64,000 nt of DNA from Chryseobacterium sp. S0630 (GCF_024158915.1 NZ_JAMZGF010000010.1:1-64000), one strand, 5' to 3'. Counted from the stretch's first letter, positions 26,227-35,573 are shown. Made by a program: numbers and translations. The notes: a model not told the origin generated them from the letters alone.

Positions 26227-27069
26227 ATGAAAATAAGTATTATTGGAGTAGGATTAATCGGTGGTTCGATGGCCTTGAAATTAAGGGAGAAAAACATCGC
26301 CAGCTTCATCTACGGAATCGATAACAATACACAGCATATCAGTGATGCATTAGATCTTAAGATCATTGATGCCGGAGTAGATCTTGAGCATGGAATTAAA
26401 AATTCGGATCTGATTATCCTTGCTATTCCCGTAGATGCTGCCAGAAAGCTATTGCCTACTGTTCTTGACTTAGTAACTGACCAGCAGACTGTAATGGATG
26501 CCGGTTCTACAAAAGCAGGCATCGTAAATGCTGTAAAAGACCATCCGAAACGTTCAAGATTTGTAGCGTTCCACCCGATGTGGGGAACAGAAAATAACGG
26601 TCCGAAATCCGCTATTGCAGAAAGTTTCTCCGGAAAAGCTGGTGTCATTTGCAACAAAGAAGAATCTGCAGAAGATGCGTTGAACATTGTTGAACAAGTG
26701 GTTAATGCCCTTGATATGCACATGATTTACATGGATGCACAAGATCACGACGTTCATACTGCTTATATTTCCCATATTTCACACATTACGTCTTATGCCC
26801 TTGCCAATACGGTACTGGAAAAAGAACGTGAGGAAGAGACTATTTTTCAGCTTGCGAGCTCCGGTTTTTCAAGTACGGTACGTCTTGCCAAGTCGCATCC
26901 TGAAATGTGGGTTCCTATTTTTAAACAAAACAAAGAAAATGTGCTGGATGTGCTGAACGAACATATTTCCCAGCTCAGAAAATTCAAATCTGCCCTTGAA
27001 AAAGAGAATTATGAATACCTTGAAGAACTGATCACCAATGCCAACAGAATAAGAGGAATTTTAAGGTAA
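26227..27069 (+). CDS. tyrA: Prephenate dehydrogenase
   Basis: 280 aa. It oxidatively decarboxylates prephenate to 4-hydroxyphenylpyruvate, the committed step to tyrosine. Rossmann motif IIGVGLIGGSMA at the N-terminus, ILAIPVDA, MDAGSTKAGI, FHPMWGTENNGP (family motif HPMxGxE) and AYISHISHITSYALAN with the catalytic His. There is no chorismate mutase or ACT domain, so feedback control may rest on the upstream leader. It is a single-gene unit with a terminator about 50 bp downstream. Confidence 0.95.
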   Translation: MKISIIGVGLIGGSMALKLREKNIASFIYGIDNNTQHISDALDLKIIDAGVDLEHGIKNSDLIILAIPVDAARKLLPTVLDLVTDQQTVMDAGSTKAGIVNAVKDHPKRSRFVAFHPMWGTENNGPKSAIAESFSGKAGVICNKEESAEDALNIVEQVVNALDMHMIYMDAQDHDVHTAYISHISHITSYALANTVLEKEREEETIFQLASSGFSSTVRLAKSHPEMWVPIFKQNKENVLDVLNEHISQLRKFKSALEKENYEYLEELITNANRIRGILR

Positions 27070-27122
27070 GTAATTCCACACGATACTAAAAGCCCAATGG
27101 TTTTTACTTTTATTTTATTAAG

Positions 27123-27151
27123 AAACCCTTAGACATTACGGCTAAGGGTTT
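27123..27151. terminator. Terminator between tyrA and sdaA
   Basis: 10-bp stem AAACCCTTAG / CTAAGGGTTT with a 9-nt loop. T run on the plus strand and A run on the minus side serve the two converging genes. Confidence 0.85.
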
Positions 27152-27176
27152 TATTTTTAAAACAATGTTGTTTCTA

Positions 27177-28595
27177 TTAACACTCCGGAACGTTAACGGC
27201 AATTGCAAGTCCGCCTTCGGAAGTTTCTTTAAAACGGTCACTCATAGACTGAGCGGTTTCCCACATGGTAAGAATCACTTCATCCAATGTTACTTTTGCT
27301 TTGGTAGGATCACTTTCCAACGCAATATTGGCTGCAGTAATCGCCTTCATAGCGCCCATTGTATTTCTTTCGATACATGGGATCTGTACCAATCCTTTAA
27401 TTGGATCGCATGTTAATCCCAGGTGATGTTCCATGGCAATTTCTGCCGCCATCAGTACCTGCCCTACACTTCCACCCAGAATCTCTGTAAGTCCGGCCGC
27501 TGCCATTGCAGAGGATACTCCGATTTCCGCCTGACATCCTCCCATCGCTGCAGAAATAGTGGCATTTTTCTTAAATAAGGTCCCGATTTCTCCCGCTACA
27601 AGCAAGAATCTTATAATATCATCTTCATTGGTAAATGGTGTAAATGCCTGAGCATACATCAATACTGCCGGAATAACTCCACTCGCTCCATTGGTAGGTG
27701 CGGTAATAATTCTTCCGAAACTTGCATTCTCTTCATTCACTGCCAGTGCGAAGCACGCAATCCATTTGTTGATATTGGTAAAGTTCTCTTCAGCGTCTAC
27801 CACCTGCTGGAACCATTCATCTTTATTTTTATAAATTTTGTCTCCTAACAGCTTTCTGTTGATTCCTGCTGCTCTTCGGGTAACATTCAGCCCGCCCGGA
27901 AGAATTCCTTCTTTGTTTACTCCTTTATAAATACATTCTTTGATCTGTTGCCAGATATAAAGCGCTTCCTGTCTGGTTTCTTCCTGAGTTCTCCAGCTTT
28001 CTTCATTCATGAAAATCAGATCCGACATTTTATTCAGTCCCAGTTTTTCACAATATTTTGCAATATCCGAAGCTTTATGACAAGGGTACAAGGTACGTAC
28101 ACACTGCTTTTGAATAGAGTTTTTCTCCTGGCTGGCGATGAAACCTCCTCCTACAGAATAAAAATCCTGCACAAGTTCTGTTCCGTCTTCGAAAACAGCT
28201 CTGAAGATCATTCCGTTAGGATGAAAATCAAGGCTCTTTTTCATATTTAAAATCAAATGATGTCCGTAAACAAATGGAATAATTTTCTCTCCTCCCAGGT
28301 TAATGGTTTGAGTACTTTTGATGTATTCTATTTTCTCATCAATTTTTGAAGTATTGATCGTCTTAAAATCTTCTCCATTCAACCCAAGCATTCCGGCAAT
28401 ATCAGTTCCATGCCCAATCCCCGTTTTGGCGAGTGAGCCAAAGAATTCAAGAAAAACCTCTTTAACTTCTTCTATTGATCTTTCTCTTTTTATAATCCTG
28501 ATAAATGCAGCTGCTGCATTCCAAGGTCCCATCGTATGCGAACTGGACGGGCCTATTCCTACTTTAATAATCTCAAAAACCGATATTGATTCCAT
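27177..28595 (-). CDS. sdaA: L-serine ammonia-lyase (iron-sulfur type)
   Basis: 472 aa single-chain enzyme carrying the beta domain (residues 1-150, starting SVFEIIKVGIGPSSSHTMGP) and the alpha domain (about 190-470, with APTNGASGVIPAV, GGCQAEIGVSSAMAAAG and LTCDPIKGLVQIPC). The three Cys in the last two motifs fit the [4Fe-4S] ligands. It deaminates L-serine to pyruvate. It is divergent from a Crp-family regulator gene 169 bp away. Confidence 0.95.
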   Translation of the reverse strand: MESISVFEIIKVGIGPSSSHTMGPWNAAAAFIRIIKRERSIEEVKEVFLEFFGSLAKTGIGHGTDIAGMLGLNGEDFKTINTSKIDEKIEYIKSTQTINLGGEKIIPFVYGHHLILNMKKSLDFHPNGMIFRAVFEDGTELVQDFYSVGGGFIASQEKNSIQKQCVRTLYPCHKASDIAKYCEKLGLNKMSDLIFMNEESWRTQEETRQEALYIWQQIKECIYKGVNKEGILPGGLNVTRRAAGINRKLLGDKIYKNKDEWFQQVVDAEENFTNINKWIACFALAVNEENASFGRIITAPTNGASGVIPAVLMYAQAFTPFTNEDDIIRFLLVAGEIGTLFKKNATISAAMGGCQAEIGVSSAMAAAGLTEILGGSVGQVLMAAEIAMEHHLGLTCDPIKGLVQIPCIERNTMGAMKAITAANIALESDPTKAKVTLDEVILTMWETAQSMSDRFKETSEGGLAIAVNVPEC

Positions 28596-28764
28596 AAATG
28601 ATTCGTCATTTTCCTCAAAAACAAAGATACATGATAAATCCTAATATATGCATAGCAAAATCTTAGATTTATTTGGTTTTGGCAGTCTATAAAACAAGTT
28701 TTTTTGTAGATTAGCTGGTTGTACGAATTTCCAATTATATTGTTCTTTTTAATCATTTTTTTAA

Positions 28765-29343
28765 ATGGAAACATTAATTAAAAGCATTTTACAGCATGTC
28801 CAACTAAGTCCGGAAGAAATAACTGCCTGTAAAAGTTTCTGGACAGAAAAAACATTGGAAAAAGGTGATTTCCTATTGAGAAACGGGGAAATCTGCCGCC
28901 ATGACAGTTATATCATTTCAGGTGTTTTAAAAGCTTTCTGCATCAATGAAGACAACGGAAATGAGGAAATTCTCTTTTTAGCTATTGATCACTGGTGGGC
29001 TACAGATATTGCCAGTTTTTCAAAACAAAAACCCTCCATTTATAATATTCAGGCCGTAGAAAAAACAAAGCTCCTACAGATCAGCCATCAGTCCTTTCAA
29101 AAAATGCTGAAGGAAATTCCATCCTTAGAAAGATACTTCAGAATCATTCTGGAAAGTTATCTCGGAACGCTGGAAAAAAGAGTCGTGTTCAATCATATGC
29201 ACAAAGCAGAACAGAAGTATTATGATTTTCTGGAAACCTACCCCGATATTTCCTCCAGAGTACCTCAGTATCTGATTGCTTCTTACCTCGGTGTAACTCC
29301 GGAATTCATCAGCAGAATTAAGAAAAAAAATAAATCCTCTTGA
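28765..29343 (+). CDS. Crp/Fnr-family transcriptional regulator
   Basis: 192 aa. N-terminal cyclic-nucleotide-binding fold at residues 10-120 (LEKGDFLLRNGEICRHDSYI, ISGVLKAFC). C-terminal helix-turn-helix at about 165-190 (QYLIASYLGVTPEFISRIKK). It lacks the Fe-S Cys residues of Fnr and the canonical RxS of cAMP receptors, as is common for this abundant Bacteroidota subgroup. The reductase gene 59 bp downstream on the same strand is a likely target or partner. Confidence 0.88.
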   Translation: METLIKSILQHVQLSPEEITACKSFWTEKTLEKGDFLLRNGEICRHDSYIISGVLKAFCINEDNGNEEILFLAIDHWWATDIASFSKQKPSIYNIQAVEKTKLLQISHQSFQKMLKEIPSLERYFRIILESYLGTLEKRVVFNHMHKAEQKYYDFLETYPDISSRVPQYLIASYLGVTPEFISRIKKKNKSS

Positions 29344-29402
29344 ACTAGATCAATTTTTCAGAACTCAATAATCAGGAATTTTGCTGGTATAATTCTTAAC
29401 AA

Positions 29403-30026
29403 ATGAAAATACTGATTATTAATGCCAGTGTAAGAAATGAAAGATCTTACAGCAGAAAACTGACCCAGCTTTTCGTTGAAAACTGGACAACGAAATATCC
29501 TCTTGACATGTTCACCTACAGAGAAGCGGGAACTGATACGATTCCTAATATTGATGAATCATGGATTGCAGGAGCTTTCAAAAGATCTTCAGACAAAACT
29601 GAAGAAAACCAAAAGCCTTTACAGCTAAGTAATGAACTCGTCAAAGAGCTCAAAGAACATGATGTATATGTCATCGGAACTCCTATGTACAACTGGTCTA
29701 TTCCGTCCGGATTAAAAGCTTATATTGATCAGGTCATGCGAATCAATGAAACCTGGAAATTCAGATCCGGAGTTCCGGATGGTGATTACGTTGGTCTCCT
29801 TGAAAACAAAAAGCTATTTATCCTCTCAACCCGTGGCGATACCGGATACGGAGAAAATGAAAAGAACGGACACATCAATTTTCAAACGACTTATCTGAAG
29901 CATATTTTCGGAATTATGGGTGTAAAAGATGTCACCATTCATTCCTTGGATAATGAAGAATTCGGAGGTGAAGTCTTTGAAAATTCTAAAAATAAAATCT
30001 TTGAAGCAATTGAATCCATTCAATAA
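29403..30026 (+). CDS. FMN-dependent NAD(P)H oxidoreductase (azoreductase/quinone reductase family)
   Basis: 207-aa flavodoxin-like fold. N-terminal phosphate-binding loop IINASVRNERSYSRKLTQ, GTPMYNWSIPSGLKAYID (the AcpD/AzoR FMN motif) at about 98-115, and LFILSTRGDTGYG. It reduces quinones or azo compounds with NAD(P)H, probably for oxidative or electrophile stress defence. It follows the Crp-family regulator. Confidence 0.85.
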   Translation: MKILIINASVRNERSYSRKLTQLFVENWTTKYPLDMFTYREAGTDTIPNIDESWIAGAFKRSSDKTEENQKPLQLSNELVKELKEHDVYVIGTPMYNWSIPSGLKAYIDQVMRINETWKFRSGVPDGDYVGLLENKKLFILSTRGDTGYGENEKNGHINFQTTYLKHIFGIMGVKDVTIHSLDNEEFGGEVFENSKNKIFEAIESIQ

Positions 30027-30049
30027 ATTATTTTTGATTTAATATAACA

Positions 30050-30200
30050 CTCAGCAGGCTATCTCAAAAGCCCAATTATTGGGCACTTGTCATTGACTAC
30101 GTCGAATCTTTGATTTCTGACGAAGGAAGAATCTTATTAATAACCAGACGGATGAGATTCTTCACTACATTTCATTTCTTTCAGAATGGCATTTTTGGGA
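30050..30200. repeat. Degenerate intergenic repeat (attctt-type inverted repeat)
   Basis: The gap 30027-30215 contains GAAGGAAGAATCTT near 30123 and GAGATTCTTCACTACATTTC near 30151 in inverted arrangement, then TTTCTTTCAGAATGGCA. These words resemble the widespread GTCATTCTGAACG...GTGAAGAATCT repeat of bacterial intergenic DNA. No gene is seen. Confidence 0.5.
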
Positions 30201-30215
30201 AAGCCCCTACTTTTA

Positions 30216-31559
30216 TCAGCTGAAAGTTTCCTCGTGCTGAGAAAGGTCAAGCCCTTTATTTTCTGATTCTTCAGAAACTCTGAGGGTAATAACAGCATTG
30301 GTAATCTTATATAAAAGTAGTGAACCGAAGAATGTAAAAGCAGAAACCAACACCAATGCTGCCATATGATGAAGAAAAACTTCAATTCCTCCATGTAATA
30401 AGCTCGCTTTTTCACCATGAGCAAAGATGGCGGTAAGAATCATCCCCATAATTCCCCCTACTCCATGGCAGGCAAAAACATCCAGCGTATCATCTATTTT
30501 CTTTAAACCTTTCCAGTTGACCATTATATTAGAAACGATTGCGGTAATAAATCCTATAAAAAGACTCTCCTGAATACTTACAAAACCACATCCCGGAGTA
30601 ATGGCCACCAATCCCACCACTGCACCGATGCAAGCCCCCAATGCAGAAACACTTCTCCCATTGATTCTGTCAAAAAAGATCCAGGTCATCATCGCTGAAG
30701 CAGAAGCAAGAGTGGTTGTTCCGAAAGCCGTAGCTGCAGACGCAGAAGCACTCAGCGCAGATCCCGCATTGAACCCAAACCATCCAAACCACAGCATTCC
30801 TGTTCCCAGAAGCACATATGGAATATTGGAAGGTTCATGATGGGGATTCTTTCTGTTTCCTACCACCATAGCGCCGGCAAGGGCTGCAAAACCTGCGCTC
30901 ATATGCACCACGGTTCCGCCTGCAAAGTCTTTTACCCCAAAGTATTTGTTCAAAAGACCTTCAGAATGCCATACCATATGACAAAGAGGCGTATAAATAA
31001 AGATGCTGAAAAGGACAATGAATAGTAAATAAGAAATAAAACGAACCCTTTCCGCAAAAGATCCGGTAATAATAGCCGGAGTAATAACGGCAAATTTCAT
31101 CTGAAACAGGGCAAACAGGATAAATGGTATTGTAGGTGCCATCAGTTTATGTGGCAGATTTCCTACTCCATTAAAAAAGGGATAACTTAAGGGATTTCCA
31201 ATAATTCCGTAATGTTTTCCGGCAATGGTAACGCCAAGAGATTCCCCGAAAGACAAAGAAAAACCAACAACTACCCAGACCATAGAGATGACTCCTAAAG
31301 CAATAAAGCTTTGCAACATGGTAGAAATGACATTTTTCTTCCCGACCATGCCTCCATAAAAAAAGGAAAGTCCTGGTGTCATGAGCAGTACAAGTCCTGC
31401 CGCAGCCAAAATCCAGGCTACATCAGCGCCCACAATTTTATCTTCACTTAAAAATTCTCCCGTATCAGGAATATCTGCAGCCGGATTCCAGAATAAACCT
31501 CCCACGGCTACGAGTGTGATCACCGAGAATGAAACAATCCATTTTAAGCCTACTTTCAT
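30216..31559 (-). CDS. amt: Ammonium transporter
   Basis: 447 aa inner-membrane protein of the Amt/MEP/Rh family with a hydrophobic N-terminus and 11 expected membrane helices. Motifs: AWILAAAGLVLLMTPGLSFFYGG, GSFAERVRF, FAGGTVVHMSAGFAALAGAM with the first pore His, GWFGFNAGSALS, and FACHGVGGIMGMIL with the second pore His. It takes up NH4+/NH3. No glnB/glnK gene is adjacent, although amt is often paired with one. Confidence 0.95.
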   Translation of the reverse strand: MKVGLKWIVSFSVITLVAVGGLFWNPAADIPDTGEFLSEDKIVGADVAWILAAAGLVLLMTPGLSFFYGGMVGKKNVISTMLQSFIALGVISMVWVVVGFSLSFGESLGVTIAGKHYGIIGNPLSYPFFNGVGNLPHKLMAPTIPFILFALFQMKFAVITPAIITGSFAERVRFISYLLFIVLFSIFIYTPLCHMVWHSEGLLNKYFGVKDFAGGTVVHMSAGFAALAGAMVVGNRKNPHHEPSNIPYVLLGTGMLWFGWFGFNAGSALSASASAATAFGTTTLASASAMMTWIFFDRINGRSVSALGACIGAVVGLVAITPGCGFVSIQESLFIGFITAIVSNIMVNWKGLKKIDDTLDVFACHGVGGIMGMILTAIFAHGEKASLLHGGIEVFLHHMAALVLVSAFTFFGSLLLYKITNAVITLRVSEESENKGLDLSQHEETFS

Positions 31560-31668
31560 AAAATTTATATTTTACCCTATCAAATTTAAACATAAATTTC
31601 ATAAAAATAACATTTTTAAAGACTCAACCCCTATGAAAATACTATTTAAACAATAATATTTTTATTTT

Positions 31669-32310
31669 TCATGAGAAAACCTCTTTCAATATTTTGGAAA
31701 CTTCTTTAGATTTTGTAGCAGGAAAAAGGTGTGTTCCTCCCTTTACTACGTAATCCGGATTGGAATAACGGATGGGGAAAACAATATCTTTATCACCTAA
31801 TACCTGAATAACATTCGGATTTTCATCAAACTTCCATTCAGAAACTTTTTCTACAGACCATTTCAGATAATAAGGATCTCTTACTTTAAAATATTGAAGA
31901 AGTTTAGGATTTTTAGGATCAAAAAGCTTTCGGATAACAGCATATACATTGGCTGCCTTATCATTGAACAATCCTACAGGAAGGATTCTTGGAATTTTGG
32001 TAACCTCACCGGTTTTTATAAATTTAGATTTTTCCTTATCCGATTTTATACTTCCAAGGATCACTACTTTTTCTGCAGGTTTCAATTGATTAATCTCCTG
32101 CACAATAATTCCTCCAAAAGAATAACCTAGCAGGCAAAATGGTTCTGAATCATCTACTTTCTCTGCCATTCTTTTGACATAAGCATCGAAAGGCTCGTTT
32201 TTTTCAGGAATAAGCCAGTCTATAAAAATCAATTCACAGTGTTTGGGAAACTCTATTCTTTCAAGGACCTTGAAGTCTGCTCCCAGACCGCTTACGATAT
32301 AAATTTTCAT
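31669..32310 (-). CDS. Alpha/beta hydrolase
   Basis: 213 aa cytosolic protein. Nucleophile elbow LGYSFGGII with Ser near residue 84, the N-terminal oxyanion segment VSGLGADFKVLERI, VLGDKDIVFP for the acid, and GGTHLFPATKS with the catalytic His near residue 192. Substrate unknown. Monocistronic: amt lies 110 bp downstream and a terminator upstream separates it from the YceI gene. Confidence 0.8.
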   Translation of the reverse strand: MKIYIVSGLGADFKVLERIEFPKHCELIFIDWLIPEKNEPFDAYVKRMAEKVDDSEPFCLLGYSFGGIIVQEINQLKPAEKVVILGSIKSDKEKSKFIKTGEVTKIPRILPVGLFNDKAANVYAVIRKLFDPKNPKLLQYFKVRDPYYLKWSVEKVSEWKFDENPNVIQVLGDKDIVFPIRYSNPDYVVKGGTHLFPATKSKEVSKILKEVFS

Positions 32311-32380
32311 ACCACTAATTTATGAAAAATACAGAAACAAGGGAATAACAGTGCCCAATCTTTATTTAATGACGCATAAA

Positions 32381-32410
32381 AAAAGAGCAGTTCTTACGAA
32401 CTGCTCTTTT
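32381..32410 (-). terminator. Terminator of the first YceI gene
   Basis: Perfect 13-bp stem AAAAGAGCAGTTC-ttac-GAACTGCTCTTTT, 19 bp beyond the stop of the minus-strand YceI gene. Confidence 0.9.
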
Positions 32411-32428
32411 ATATCTATAAAATAGGTT

Positions 32429-33055
32429 TTATTTTTTCTTCTTTGGAACTCTGTTCTCGTTATCCAGCATTTCTGTAGTAACTTTGAACTGGATGTCCAT
32501 TTCATTCTTAATGAAATAATCTTTCAATGAAGACTGATAGAATACTTTAAAGTCTCTTCTGTTAAGGGAGAACTTTGCAGATTCAATAGATGTTGTAAAC
32601 TGAGTAACATATACATTCGCAGGGAAAGAGATTGTTTTTCTCACTCCTTTAAGGGTAAGGTCACCGTATACTGTAGAATTGTATTCACTGTTTGCTAAAG
32701 GAATAATTTTAGTCAAATGGAATTTTGCAATAGGGAATTTTTTCACTTCAAAGAAGTTCGAGCTCTTCAGATCGTTGGTAAGCTTGATCTGATCTTCATC
32801 AGAAACATCTCCCGCCATCATACTTCTCATATCTATTACAAACTCTCCATCAACAAGCACCGTATGGTCAAAGTTGAATTTTCCGCTTTTTAGCTTTACT
32901 GTTCCTGAGTGGGAAGTTTCTTCAGTTTTCACCACCTTATACCCCCACCATCTGATCTCTGATGAAGTCACTTTTGCAACCTTATCAAATTTCTTTTGGG
33001 CAGAAACAAATGATATACTTGCGCACACCATAGCAAACAATAGTAATCTTTTCAT
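32429..33055 (-). CDS. YceI-family periplasmic protein
   Basis: 208 aa. Signal peptide (MKRLLLFAMVCASISFVSAQ), then a lipocalin-like YceI domain: WWGYKVVKTEETSHSGTVKL, VIDMRSM, SSNFFEVKKFPIAKFHLTKI, GDLTLKGVRKTISFPANV and FSLNRRDFKV. YceI proteins bind polyisoprenoids or other lipophilic ligands; the ligand here is unknown. It lies downstream of a second YceI gene on the same strand, separated by a terminator-like hairpin, so it is a tandem duplicate. It has a basic C-terminal extension (VPKKKK). Confidence 0.9.
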   Translation of the reverse strand: MKRLLLFAMVCASISFVSAQKKFDKVAKVTSSEIRWWGYKVVKTEETSHSGTVKLKSGKFNFDHTVLVDGEFVIDMRSMMAGDVSDEDQIKLTNDLKSSNFFEVKKFPIAKFHLTKIIPLANSEYNSTVYGDLTLKGVRKTISFPANVYVTQFTTSIESAKFSLNRRDFKVFYQSSLKDYFIKNEMDIQFKVTTEMLDNENRVPKKKK

Positions 33056-33087
33056 TCTTTTTTATTTACAATTCAACAAAAATAAAA

Positions 33088-33112
33088 AAAAGTGTAGAAC
33101 TTCTACACTTTT
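33088..33112 (-). terminator. Terminator between the two YceI genes
   Basis: Stem AAAAGTGTAGA / TCTACACTTTT with a 3-nt loop, after the stop of the upstream YceI gene and before the start of the next. Either a full stop or a partial terminator. Confidence 0.75.
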
Positions 33113-33133
33113 AATAATCTTTTTTTGATTAAT

Positions 33134-33700
33134 TTATTGAGCAGTTACCTTTACAAGCATATCAATATCATCTTTCACAAAAACATCCTGCATCGTAGAC
33201 TTGTAAGCTACGTCAAATTTTTGTCTGTCGAAAGAGAATTTGTTTGATACTAAGCTTACTACTCCTTTGCTGTAAGAAATCTTAGCAGGGAAAGAGATTG
33301 GGCTTGTTTTTCCTTTTACAGTAAGGTTTCCTGTTACAAGAGAGTTATAAACTTTATCGTTGTTTTTCTTTACTCCTGTAATTTTGAAGCTAGCAGTTGG
33401 GAATTTTTCAACTTCAAAGAAGTCACCATTCTTAAGGTGTCCGTTTAATTTCTGCTGATATTCTCCTGTAAGGTCAGTAGAGCTGATTGAAGTCATATCC
33501 AATACGAAGCTTCCACCTACCAATTGGTTTCCTTTCATTACCATATCTCCAGACTTCACTTTTACAGTACCCTCGTGAGAGCTAGCCTCAGATTTTGCTA
33601 CTTTATATCCCCACCAGTGTACATCAGACGCTACTACTTTTTTTGATTGTCCGAAAGCTAAACCACCAGCTAAAACTGCTAATAAAAATATTTTTTTCAT
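33134..33700 (-). CDS. YceI-family periplasmic protein (tandem paralogue)
   Basis: 188 aa. Signal peptide (MKKIFLLAVLAGGLAFGQ). The same motifs as its neighbour in the same order: DVHWWGYKVAKSEASSHEGT, FVLDMTSI, GDFFEVEKFPTASFKITGV, GNLTVKGKTSPISFPAKI and FSFDRQKFDV. The strong similarity and head-to-tail order show a local duplication. Ligand not known. Confidence 0.9.
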   Translation of the reverse strand: MKKIFLLAVLAGGLAFGQSKKVVASDVHWWGYKVAKSEASSHEGTVKVKSGDMVMKGNQLVGGSFVLDMTSISSTDLTGEYQQKLNGHLKNGDFFEVEKFPTASFKITGVKKNNDKVYNSLVTGNLTVKGKTSPISFPAKISYSKGVVSLVSNKFSFDRQKFDVAYKSTMQDVFVKDDIDMLVKVTAQ

Positions 33701-33814
33701 TGAATAGAGTTATTTACTTATTTAATGATGCAAATGTAAGTATCTTATTCAATAGATTTCATTGATGTATATCAATAAAATTTATTATTTTCATGAATAA
33801 TATCATTCCATAAA

Positions 33815-33840
33815 AAAACTCCGGAGAAACCCGGAGTTTT
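33815..33840 (-). terminator. Terminator of glucokinase
   Basis: 10-bp stem AAAACTCCGG-agaaac-CCGGAGTTTT, 3 bp beyond the glk stop codon on the minus strand. Confidence 0.85.
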
Positions 33841-33843
33841 ATT

Positions 33844-34893
33844 TTATAGCTGATAGTAAGCGGTGTAAAGCGCTATACCATTTAATGCTGTGTGATTTTG
33901 CTTGACCAGATAGATGGGAGTATTTTTAAGCATCTCCTCCATTTTATCACTGATCTTGAATTTCTCATAGAATTTCGCCTTGTCGATATATTCTGCGATC
34001 ATCTGTGGAATATCTCCGGCAATAAGTAATCCTCCGGTAGCTTTTAATTTTAATGTTAAGTTGTTCGCTTCTCTTGCCAGAAATTCAAGGAAAGTATCTA
34101 AAGCAATTCTGCAGATCAAAACATTTTCCTCTACAGCAGCTTTATAAAGCTCTTCCACAAAATTTCCCTGCGCAAGACGTTCTCCTAACCATTCAGGTTC
34201 AGGATGTCTTTTCACATCTCTTAAGAATCTGTAGATATTGAATAAACCAGATTTTGAAAGTACATTTTCCCAGCTTACAATACCATAGATATTATTTAAG
34301 AACTGGTAAAATTCAACTTCTACGTTGGTTCTTGGCGAAAACTCTGAGTGTCCTCCTTCTGTGGCGAAAGGTCTCAGGTATTTCCCGTCAAAGAAATATC
34401 CGGCTTCTCCTAATCCGTTTCCGGGAGCAAGAACCGCTACGTTTCCTTTTTCAAGATGTCCGCTTGTATAAATGGCTTCAAGATGATTATCTTCAAGAAG
34501 AGCCATTCCGTAGGCAGAAGCTTCCAGGTCATTCAGCATTTCTACTTTTTCAAACCCGAAATCACGTGCATATTCAGCAATATCCAAATGCCATCCCAAT
34601 CTTGCAGGGCTGCTTTTCCCGTCCAATACAGGACCTGGCACTGCCATTCCCAGACGTTTTACATTTTCAAGCTGATTATCCTGAATAAACTTCTTTAAAA
34701 TATCTGAAAAGGAAGCATATTCTTTGGTTGCGAATGTATTTTGTACTTTGATCTCAAGACCTCCGTTCCCGGAAACGAAATAGCCTAAGATTGTTATATC
34801 TTCACGGAGACTTGCTCCAATGATAGAAACATTATCATTATTACTGTTCTCTACTCCTGGTAAATAAAGTGGAAATTTTGGATTCAGAATCAT
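33844..34893 (-). CDS. glk: Glucokinase (Glk family)
   Basis: 349 aa from the ATG at 34893, matching the usual family length; an upstream extension to 34962 adds 23 unlikely residues. It phosphorylates glucose with ATP. Motifs: LGMAVPGPVL, LNDLEASAYGM with the catalytic Asp region, VLAPGNGLGEAGYFF, TEGGHSEFSPR (glucose-binding Glu/His) and TGGLLIAGDIP. The N-terminal ATP loop (IIGASLREDITILGYF) is more diverged than in proteobacterial Glk. Confidence 0.85.
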   Translation of the reverse strand: MILNPKFPLYLPGVENSNNDNVSIIGASLREDITILGYFVSGNGGLEIKVQNTFATKEYASFSDILKKFIQDNQLENVKRLGMAVPGPVLDGKSSPARLGWHLDIAEYARDFGFEKVEMLNDLEASAYGMALLEDNHLEAIYTSGHLEKGNVAVLAPGNGLGEAGYFFDGKYLRPFATEGGHSEFSPRTNVEVEFYQFLNNIYGIVSWENVLSKSGLFNIYRFLRDVKRHPEPEWLGERLAQGNFVEELYKAAVEENVLICRIALDTFLEFLAREANNLTLKLKATGGLLIAGDIPQMIAEYIDKAKFYEKFKISDKMEEMLKNTPIYLVKQNHTALNGIALYTAYYQL

Positions 34894-34949
34894 AACCTCA
34901 AATTTTACCAAATATAATAATTGTTTTTGTAAATCCTGCACGGAACAAA

Positions 34950-34979
34950 AAAACCTTTCCACTTTCGTGAAAAGGTTTT
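34950..34979 (-). terminator. Terminator of the outer-membrane protein gene
   Basis: Stem AAAACCTTTcCAC / GTGaAAAGGTTTT with a 4-nt loop and one mismatch, 31 bp after the stop of the minus-strand gene at 35010. Confidence 0.75.
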
Positions 34980-35009
34980 GGTTAATAATTGTTTATATAT
35001 TAAATCTAA

Positions 35010-35573
35010 CTACTTTCCTAATGGAATATTGTAACCGAATCCTACTCCGATATTCCCCACATTATAGTCCTGACCTGGCAAATCTCCCTTCGTTCCTACA
35101 AAAACCTTTTGGTATTGTACGAAGAAATTCCAGTCTCTGTTGTGGTATCCGATCTCCGGTTTAAGGTAGAAACCTCCGCTTGCTCTCTCAACATTGGTAT
35201 TTGAAGCCACTGTTTTATCTCCAACCAGGAATCCGTATCCTAAGTCAGTTCCGAAATAGAAACCGGTTTGTTTTGGATAAATTCTGATTAAAGCTGCTAC
35301 AGGAACTACTCCTACATCATTGTTTTTATATCCGTTATTCTCTTTTCCAAAATAGTGAGTATATCCTGATGCAATACCTAATCCAAATCCTGGTGTAATT
35401 AGATTTTGGTATGCTACATCCACTCCTACTGCAGCGGAAAGATTATCTGCGGGAACTGCTAAACCAACATTTGCACCTACCTTGATCATATTGTTCATTT
35501 GAGCACTTTGGGCGCTTGCGATACCTGCTGTTAAAATACCAGCCAGTACTATTGCTTGTTTAAACATTTTCAT
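35010..35573 (-). CDS. Outer-membrane beta-barrel protein
   Basis: 187 aa (start at 35573; an internal Met two codons later is possible). Signal peptide ending GIASAQ. Alternating strands and glycine-rich turns: MIKVGANVGLAVPADNLSAA, FGLGIASGYTHYFG, GFYFGTDLGYGF, GFYLKPEIGYHNRDWNFFVQ and a final NIGVGFGYNIPLGK. About eight strands, like OmpX/OprF-type small barrels. Role unknown. Confidence 0.75.
   Translation of the reverse strand: MKMFKQAIVLAGILTAGIASAQSAQMNNMIKVGANVGLAVPADNLSAAVGVDVAYQNLITPGFGLGIASGYTHYFGKENNGYKNNDVGVVPVAALIRIYPKQTGFYFGTDLGYGFLVGDKTVASNTNVERASGGFYLKPEIGYHNRDWNFFVQYQKVFVGTKGDLPGQDYNVGNIGVGFGYNIPLGK

Noticed and set aside
30137..30424. 95-aa minus-strand ORF at the amt 3' end
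   Set aside because: It mostly overlaps amt in another frame and extends into repeat DNA.
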